Positions 57,085 through 64,000 of a stretch of DNA of 64,000 nt are shown one piece after another. Positions within the stretch are counted from its first letter, which is position 1. Each line of letters begins with the position of its first letter. A program made the position numbers and the translations under genes. Under the pieces are notes generated by a model, which had not been told where the DNA came from, ran no database searches, and saw only the letters and a program-made list of their open reading frames with translations. The DNA comes from Microstegium vimineum (lineage: Eukaryota; Streptophyta; Magnoliopsida; Poales; Poaceae), in the NCBI GenBank assembly GCA_022036555.1, contig CM039121.1, positions 45,843,847 to 45,907,846 of the forward strand, written 5' to 3'.

Positions 57085-59562
57085 CAGACAAAAATGATTA
57101 ACGGAGGGATACGACTCCTCCAGCTCCGAGTTCTCCTGGGAGGGTCGTGTCCACTCTGTTTCTGCCTGGCTCCCCCCTGGGAACCTCGACGCCCTCGACA
57201 GACTCCTTTTCGCCTTCATCGTCGTGCTCCTAGGGTCGCTCCGACGCGGCTCCGTCCAGGCACAGTGCCCGCATTGCGGCACGCTCCAACGGTGACTACG
57301 TCGCTGTTGCCAGTCAGGCCTCCCACCGCAAGGAGCTCCTCGATGCGCTGGCCACCTGCTCCTCTGCGCTGAAGAAGCAAGTCAACAAGAGGAACATCCT
57401 CTCCCGCAACAAGCTGCCCCTCTCCGTCGCCGATCTCCGTCTCGGCGGCTGGTGCTTCGTGCTCGGGGGCCGCTTCCGTGGGCGTGGTGACAGACGTGGT
57501 CGAATGACTCTGGCTCGTCACCTCCGTCCCGGTGAGCGTCGGCTTCCTCGTCCAGCCGGCGCGCCTTCCCGTCGCAGACATGTCCCTTGTTTCGGTTGTA
57601 ATCCTTTAGTTTTCTTGTTTGTCGCTGTACTGCCTCGCTTTGGTTTCTTGTCGTCGGTCTCGCTCGTTCCCGCTGTCTTGGGTGCCTGTTGTTTCGGTTA
57701 TGAGTAACAATCCAATCGTGTCCAACCGCTCTCTGTCGATACTGTCTTGGAATGTACGCGGTCTAGGCGACTCTGATAAGTGCACTATTGTACGCGACGT
57801 TGTCTCCTCTATCTCCCCCACGATCGTTTGCCTTCAGGAGACCAAACTTCACGATATTACCTCCTTCAAAGTCAAAAGTTTCCTCCCCCCTCAACTGTCT
57901 AATAGCTTCTCCTTCCTTCCGGCGATCGGCTCCAGGGGTGGAATTTTCACTGCTTGGAGCCCCGCTTGGAATCTCATTTCCTCGACCGCGAGGACATACT
58001 CCGTTACTACTTCTCTCCAGTGCGCCTGGACTGACCTAGATTTACATATTACAAACGTCTATGGCCCCTCGGATCACTGTCACACCACCTCCTTCCTACA
58101 AGAACTCCACCAAACTGCGGCTTTTATCTCTGGGCCATGGGTCATTATTGGGGACTTTAACCTCATCCGCTCCCCGGAAGACAAAAACAATGACAACATC
58201 AACAACCCACGCATCCTTCAATTCAACAATGCCATTTCTCTCCTTGGGGTCATGGAAATTCCTCTCGTTGGCAAGTCCTTCACTTGGTCTAACGGCCAAG
58301 ACGACCCCATTCTTGCCAAGCTTGATCGAGCTCTTGTCAACCTTGATCACACCATCTCCTACCCCTCCACCACCCTCACAGCACATGCTAAACCCACGTC
58401 TGATTATACACCTATCCTCCTTGTTATGTCCACCGCAGTCCCAAAATCTTGCCTTTTCCGTTTCGAGAATGCCTGGCTGCACAGGACCTCCTTCCTCCCT
58501 TCTGTCCTCCCTGCTTGGACCCAAGCTCACAGGTGCTCTGATGCGGCGCTGCTTGCCTAAAGTCGACCAGGGCTGCGGCCAAGGTCTGGTCTCGGCGTTA
58601 CAGGGCGCCTCCCTACACCATCCCTAACCTTAAATTCCTAATTCTACTGTTTGATACTTTTGAGGAGTCGCGAAAACTTTCCTCTGATGAGTTACAGGTC
58701 CGAAGAAGCTGCCTCAATCGTCTTGCTCAAGCTATCAAAGAAAAGGCAACGTACTGGAAGCAACGAAGCAAGTATCGCGCCATCCGCGAGGGTGATGCCA
58801 ATACTGCCTTTCATCATGCTCAAGCCACCATGCGCCTGCGAAACAACTCCATCCGAGTGGTTGAGGTTCAGGGGGTACCCATCGCGAACCACGAAGGGAA
58901 GCTGCAGGCACTCACAAGTTTTTTCAGTTCCATCATTGGCGTCCCTGGGCGCTCTGTGTGGAATTTCGACGTTCATTCACTGCTTCTGAACCGCCAGCGG
59001 CCCTCCCCGGAACTCACGGCGCCTTTCACAGAGCTTGAAACCCTTCAAGCCTTGCGGGCTATGGATCGGAACAGTGCTCCGGGGCCAGATGGTTTTGGGC
59101 CGTCTTTCTACAGAGCTACGTGGGCAGTGACCAAGCAAGACCTCACTCATGGCGTTCATGATAGCTTTCCACTCCGGACAAGTGCAACTGGAACGAATCA
59201 ATCGATCTTACATGGTCCTGATCCCAAAGAAGCCTGGGGCAGTTGCTATGGACGCCTTCCGCTCGATCTGTCTGCAGAACTGCTCGATCAAAATCCTTGG
59301 CAAGGTCCTCACATCAAGGTTGCAGAAGGAGATTGGGAATATGATTGATTTGCATCAAACTGGATTCTTAAAAGGTCGCTCCATCTCTGAAACCTTCATT
59401 TTTGCCGCTGAAGTGGTCCAAGCCTGCAACAAAAGGAAGAGACCTTCGCTTGTGTTCAAGTTGGACTTCGCCAAAGCATTCGACACGGTAAACTGGGAGG
59501 GGCTCAACCACGTTCTCTTGGCCCGGGGTTTCCAGCTGCAGTGGTGTCAGTGGATGCGAGAC
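57085..59562 (+). mobile_element. L1-type LINE, 5' part, interrupted by a copia element
   Basis: A GC-rich ORF1-like region (57285-57500, one frame reads DYVAVASQASHRKELLDALA and LPLSVADLRLGGWCFVLGGR) precedes ORF2. ORF2 starts at ATG 57700 with an endonuclease domain: LSILSWNVRGLGDSDKC, VCLQETKLHD, VIIGDFNLIRSPEDKNN, SFTWSNGQ, LAKLDRALVN. The usual SDHTP active-site segment reads SDYTP. After a frame break near 58558 the reverse transcriptase continues (FRSICLQNCSIKILGKVLTS, HQTGFLKGRSISETFIFAAE, FKLDFAKAFDTVNWEGLNHV). It stops at RDC where the copia LTR begins at 59563. The YADD box and 3' end are not in the window. Confidence 0.85.
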
Positions 59563-60012
59563 TGTTGGATAATCTCGCTGTTCACTGATGACGTGGAAGC
59601 TGCTGTGGCACTGGTTAAGTGAAAACAACAACTCAGTTTGAATTGGATTGGTGGCGGGAACAGTTGGTGTCAAAGGGCTGGAGCGGGGTCACCGCGTCCA
59701 CGACGTTGTGCTGGTCAGGCAGTTGTTCAAGGCGCCTTGTATCGTGTCTTTAGGCAGTTTTCTTTCTGCAAGTATGTGTGTTAGCTAGTAATATAGCAAC
59801 CTGGTTGTAAGGGGTGTGGTTAACTCCTCTGTCAAGGTTGTAATCGTGTTTGTGAACTCAGATATCAAAGGTGAAAAGGGGAGCCGACGCCCTGTCGGTC
59901 TCTGTGCGTTCATCACTGTGTTTATCGCGTTCTTCAGTTCTTGTGTGTTTGATTGATCTGTAGGCTTACACACCGTGATATATTGCCTGTGTTTGTTGAT
60001 CCTGTGCTTACA
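59563..60012 (+). repeat. Copia 5' long terminal repeat
   Basis: Bounded by TG...CA, directly preceding the primer binding site. The left boundary is fixed by the abrupt end of LINE coding sequence at 59562. Confidence 0.85.
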
Positions 60013-60014
60013 TT

Positions 60015-60027
60015 TGGTATCAGAGCC
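60015..60027 (+). other. tRNA-Met primer binding site
   Basis: TGGTATCAGAGCC is the standard plant copia PBS, complementary to the 3' end of initiator tRNA-Met, 2 bp after the LTR. Confidence 0.9.
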
Positions 60028-60070
60028 GATCAAACATAGCAATTGCGTTGAGTAACCACCACCAAGAACC

Positions 60071-63000
60071 ATGGGTGATCGGAGTGCCGGCGGCGGTGAC
60101 AGTGGGCAGATTCCATACCCACAACTCACTTCCACCAACTATACTACCTGGTGTATCTGCGTTCAGGCGATTATGGAGCACCAGGGAGTATGGGAGGTTG
60201 TGGACTCGTCGGAGGTATCATCGAGTGGAGATGCGGGGGCGGTTGCAGCGGCGAAAGTGAAGGATCGAAGTGCAAGAGCTCATCTTCATCAGTGCCTGCT
60301 GGATGATCTGCTGATGTAGGTCGCATCGAAGAAGACCGGAAGAGAGGTCTGGGAATCGTTGAAGGCGCGCTTTGTGGGCGAGGAGCGAGTCAAGGAAGCG
60401 CGTCTGCAGACCCTGAAGAGTGAGTTCGATCCACTCAGGATGAAGGAGGAAGACACGATCGATGTGTATGCTGGAAAACTAACGGGTATGTCAGTAAGGT
60501 ACGCAAATCTTGGCGGCTTGTTGAGTGATACAACACTGGTGAAGAAATTGTTCGACACCGTGCCGGAGAGGTACATCAACGTAGTTGCAGGCATAGAGCA
60601 GTTCTACGATCTCAAGAAAATTGCATTTGATGAGGCTGTGGGGCGCTTGAAGGCGTTCGAGGAGCGTACAAAGCCACGGAGCAGTGGCGGTACCAAAACA
60701 GACAATGGTCAAGTGTTGTTGACCCAAGCTGAGTGGGAAGCTCGGCAGAAGAAGGCCGGAGGAGAGGGATCTGGCAAAGGGAGATCGCAGGATGGCGGTG
60801 GCCGGGGGAGAGGTCGCAGTCGAGGAGGCGGTCGAAGTGGAGGTCGAAGTGGGCATGGCGATCAGACCAGAGATGGAAACACTGATAGTGGCAAACGTGA
60901 TAAAAGTCATGTTCAGTGTTTCAGATGCAAGGACTATGGACACTATGCAAATAGGTGCCCAAAGGAGAAGAAGGAAGGAGAAGCTCATCATGTCCGAGCA
61001 GAGTTTGAACCTTCAGTTCTATATGCAGAATTTGAGATCACTGATCATCGACAGTCTGCATCACAGAAAGTTTAGAGAAGGGTATGTCTGAATGGGGGCA
61101 AGATGCAACCAGAACTTCACTTCACTGGTAATGGTGAGCCCACAGGAGAAGAATGGTATATGGACAATGGAGCCAGTAACCACATGACAGGAGATCGAGG
61201 GAAGTTCAAGGAGATTGATTCCTCAGTCTCTGGAAAGGTACATTTTGGAGATGGCTCGGGTGTTGAAATTCAGGGTTTGGGCTCTATAGTGTTTCAGGGG
61301 AAAAGTGGTGAACAATGGGTTCTTGATGATGTTTATTACATTCCAAAACTTAGAGCAAACTTAATAAGTCTAGGGCAACTGATTGAAATTGGTTTGAGAG
61401 TAGTCTTGGATGAAGATGAAATAACTGTGTCTGAAAAGAATCCACACAAACTCATCATGTGTGTGCAAAGAACTGCAAATAGACTGTACAAAATAGAGTT
61501 GAAACCTGCTGTATTGAACTGTTTGCTGACTTGCTTGAGTGACAATGCTTGGTTATGGCATGGGAGGCTGGGACATGTTAATTTTCAGTCCATCAAGAAG
61601 TTAGTAAACAAAGAGATGGCAGGTGGTGTACCTTTGATTAAACACCCTGAGCAGGTCTGTCAGTCACGCTTGGCAGCAAAGCAGACTAGACAACCATTTC
61701 CACATTCAGCTAAGTGGAGGGCTGATGATGCACTGGAATTGGTGCATATAGATTTGTGTGGACCCATTACACCAACATTTGTAAGTGGTAACAAATATTT
61801 CATGTTGCTTGTGGATGATTGCACTAGATGGAGTTCAGTGTATATGCTAAAATCCAAAGATCAAGCAGTAGATTTCTTTGTTAAGTACAAGGTAGAGATG
61901 GAGAATAGTACTAGGAACATTATCAAGATTGTGAGGTCAGATAGAGGGGGGGGGAATTTCTGGCAAGTGTGTTCCAAGGTGTTTGTGAGAAGGCTGGAAT
62001 CAAGCACCAGTTCACAGCACCCTACACTCCACAGCAAAATGGAGTTGTTGAAAGGAAAAATAGGAGTGTGATGGAAATGGCAAGGTCATTACTGAAGAGT
62101 ATGTGTGTGCCAGGAAGGTTTTGGGCTGAGGCAGTGAAACATTCAGTTTATCTCTTGAATAGACTGCCAACTAAACCCATGGGAGATAGAACCCCCTATG
62201 AAGCCTTGAATGGAAGGAGACCTCAACTTGGTCATGTGAGGATATTTGGTTGTACAGGTCATGTCAGACCAGCAGTACCTCACTTGAAGAAGCTTGAAGA
62301 TAGAAGTGTGCCAATGGTCTATTTTGGCATAGAGGAAGGCAGCAAAGCACACAGAATGTACAACCCAAATACCAACAAGATTGCAGTGAGCAGGGATGTT
62401 GTATTTGAGGAGTCAGTGAAGTGGAGCTGGAATGCTGCAGAGATATTTGATTTTTCAGAAGAAAGAATTGGAATGGATGGTCAACTCATTCCACAGTTCA
62501 CTGTTGTGGATAATGATGGTGGTAATGATAGAGATGATCTTATTAATGATGTCAGTGCTCATTCAGGGGGAGCACATGGTGGTGAGTTAGTATCTGATGA
62601 GTTGTCAGGATCAAATGCAGGAGCTGGTGGGAGTCACTCTGTTGCTGCCCAAAATCCGACAACAGACCAAGAAGCAAATTCATCACAGAATTTTGGTCAG
62701 AACTCAGGCTAGGAGAATGAGGGGATGTATGTAGATGATTTTGATCATTCACCAGAAGGTCCTCAGAAATTCAAGAGCCTGATGGAAGTGTATCAGACAA
62801 CACCACTTGTTGAACTGGAACATGAATCAGAGGATGACAATGAGATTGTAATGATAGCTCTACTGACAGCTATGGAGGAACCAACATGTTTCAAGGAAGC
62901 TGTTGAGAATCCTGATTGGGTCCAGGCCATGGATAATGAAATGCAGTCAATTTGTAAAAATGGAACATGGGAATTAGCTGACTTGCCTTCTGGTCATAAG

Positions 63001-64000
63001 CCAATTGGTTTGAAATGGGTGTTTAAACTCAAAAGAAACTCAAATGGAGAAGTGGTGAAGCACAAGGCCAGACTAGTAGCCAAGGGGTATGTGCAGAAAC
63101 AAGGGGTGGATTTTGAAGAAGTGTTTGCACCAGTGGCTAGACTTGACACAATAAGACTCATACTAGCACTAGCTGCAAACAGGGACTGGGAGGTCCATCA
63201 CCTAGATGTAAAAACTGCTTTTCTCAATGGATAATTAGAGGAAGAAGTGTATGTGGCACAACCTGAGGGCTATGTAGAAAAAGGCAAGGAGAAAAAGGTT
63301 CTGAAGCTAAGTAAGGCTTTATATGGGCTCAGACAGGCACCTAGAGCCTGGAATATTAAACTTGACAGAACTCTGAAAATGTTGGGGTTCAGAAAGTGTG
63401 ACAGTGAACCAGCTGTATACAGGAGAGGTATTGGAAAGAAGGCAGTGATACTTGGTGTATATGTTGATGACATAATTGTGACAGGAGAGGAAATCTCAGA
63501 GATTGCAAACTTCAAGAAGCAGATGACTTCTCAGTTTGAAATGAGTGACTTGGGACTATTGTCATTCTATCTTGGTGTTGAAGTCAAGCAAGAGAAGGAT
63601 TGCATCACAATCAGACAATCTAATTATGCCAAGAAGATACTAGCTCAGTTTGGGATGGCAGATTGCAACCAAACTAAGATTCCAATGGATCCTGGTAGTA
63701 GACTAGATGCAGATAAACAAGGAGAAAGAGTTGACTCAACTGAATATAGGAGAATCATTGGTTGTCTTAGGTACTTATTACATACAAGACCTGATCTCTC
63801 TTTCTCTGTTGGAATGACTAGTAGGTTTATGAAAAAACCAACAGTCAAGCACATGAGGGCTGTCAAGCAGATCTTGAGATACATAAGTGGCACAGTGGAG
63901 TTTGGGTTGGTGTACACTCAGACAGGAACAGTAGAAACATTGGTGGGCTACATTGATAGTGACGTGGGAGGTGATCTGGTTGGAAGAAGAAGCACTGGTG
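60071..64000 (+). pseudogene. Copia gag-pol, inactivated
   Basis: Gag starts MGDRSAGGGDSGQIPYPQLT and ends with a CCHC knuckle, CFRCKDYGHYANRCP. Protease motif is WYMDNGASNHMTG (usual DSGA). Integrase has HGRLGHVNFQSIKKL, LVHIDLCGPITP, YTPQQNGVVERKNRSVMEMA; a CxxC partner Cys is replaced (CQSRL). RT carries KWVFKLKRNSNGEVVKHKAR, LDVKTAFLNG, LYGLRQAPRAW and the catalytic YVDD in GVYVDDIIVTG. RNase H begins at GYIDSD. Lesions: stop after LLDDLLM in gag (60317), stop after QSASQKV (61072), a G run of nine at 61946-61954 that shifts frame in integrase, a stop before MYVDDFD (62710), and a stop after AFLNG (63232). It cannot make an intact polyprotein. Confidence 0.88.

Larger units (their letters stand above)
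59563..64000 (+). mobile_element. Ty1/copia LTR retrotransposon, 5' LTR to RNase H (cut by window)
   Basis: The 5' LTR is 59563-60012 (450 bp, TGTTGGAT...GCTTACA). It is followed by the initiator-Met-tRNA primer binding site TGGTATCAGAGCC at 60015-60027. Internal domains in copia order (gag, protease, integrase, RT, RNase H) extend to the window end. The second LTR and target duplication are outside the window. The element lies inside a LINE, so it is the younger insertion. Confidence 0.92.

Noticed and set aside
1..64000. CRISPR array, operon or bacterial island
   Set aside because: Spliced genes, plant transposons and composition show nuclear plant DNA. The tandem repeats seen are MITE or duplication products.

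Overview
The window is nuclear DNA from a grass (Poaceae). Genes have spliceosomal introns with GT/AG borders, and first exons are GC-rich and alanine/proline-heavy. The intergenic space is packed with grass transposons: Stowaway, Tourist and hAT MITEs, CACTA, MULE, L1-type LINE, Ty1/copia and a tRNA-derived SINE. CACTA termini carrying 'CACTCGGCAAAG' and 'tttagtcccggttgg' repeats are common in panicoid grasses, so a panicoid is my best guess. The species cannot be settled from sequence alone. From memory, a plastid isopropylmalate isomerase gene, BI-1 and a P-type cyclin also lie near each other in rice.

Layout. 1.7-3.4 kb: P/U-type cyclin, minus strand, two exons. 4.2-5.7 kb: two non-autonomous hAT elements, one carrying a piece of a PIN auxin-efflux gene. 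6.1-9.1 kb: Bax inhibitor-1 (BI-1), minus strand, six coding exons. 9.1-13.8 kb: a 4.67-kb hAT element with a perfect 8-bp target duplication, sitting 22 bp upstream of the BI-1 ATG. 14-22.9 kb: gene-poor, with MITEs, a LINE remnant and a CACTA element. 23.0-28.2 kb: AT-hook/PPC (AHL) DNA-binding protein, minus strand, five exons. 28.5-37 kb: repeats, a Pack-MULE-like element and nested MITEs. 37.2-37.4 kb: small potato-inhibitor-I-like protein. 37.9-40 kb: a MULE with long terminal inverted repeats. 40.2-46.2 kb: LINE fragments, a second hAT with a decayed transposase, and a SINE. 46.9-47.6 kb: an intronless four-EF-hand calmodulin-like protein. 50.1-54.0 kb: 3-isopropylmalate dehydratase large subunit, plus strand, 14 exons, with a 1-nt deletion in exon 3. 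54.9-56.7 kb: 5'-truncated, frameshifted LRR receptor-like protein. 57.1 kb to the end: a LINE interrupted by a Ty1/copia element that runs off the window.

The host genes form no operon or pathway. They cover cell cycle/phosphate-type cyclin, ER cell-death suppression, chromatin/AT-rich DNA binding, protease inhibition, calcium sensing, leucine biosynthesis and surface recognition. The main stories are transposon impact on genes (BI-1 5' leader, AHL intron 3), gene-fragment capture (PIN in a hAT; GC-rich cargo in a MULE and a CACTA), and a dispersed intergenic block (X-Y-Z) present two to three times around the AHL and CML genes. Aligning the copies of that block exposes empty sites for several insertions.
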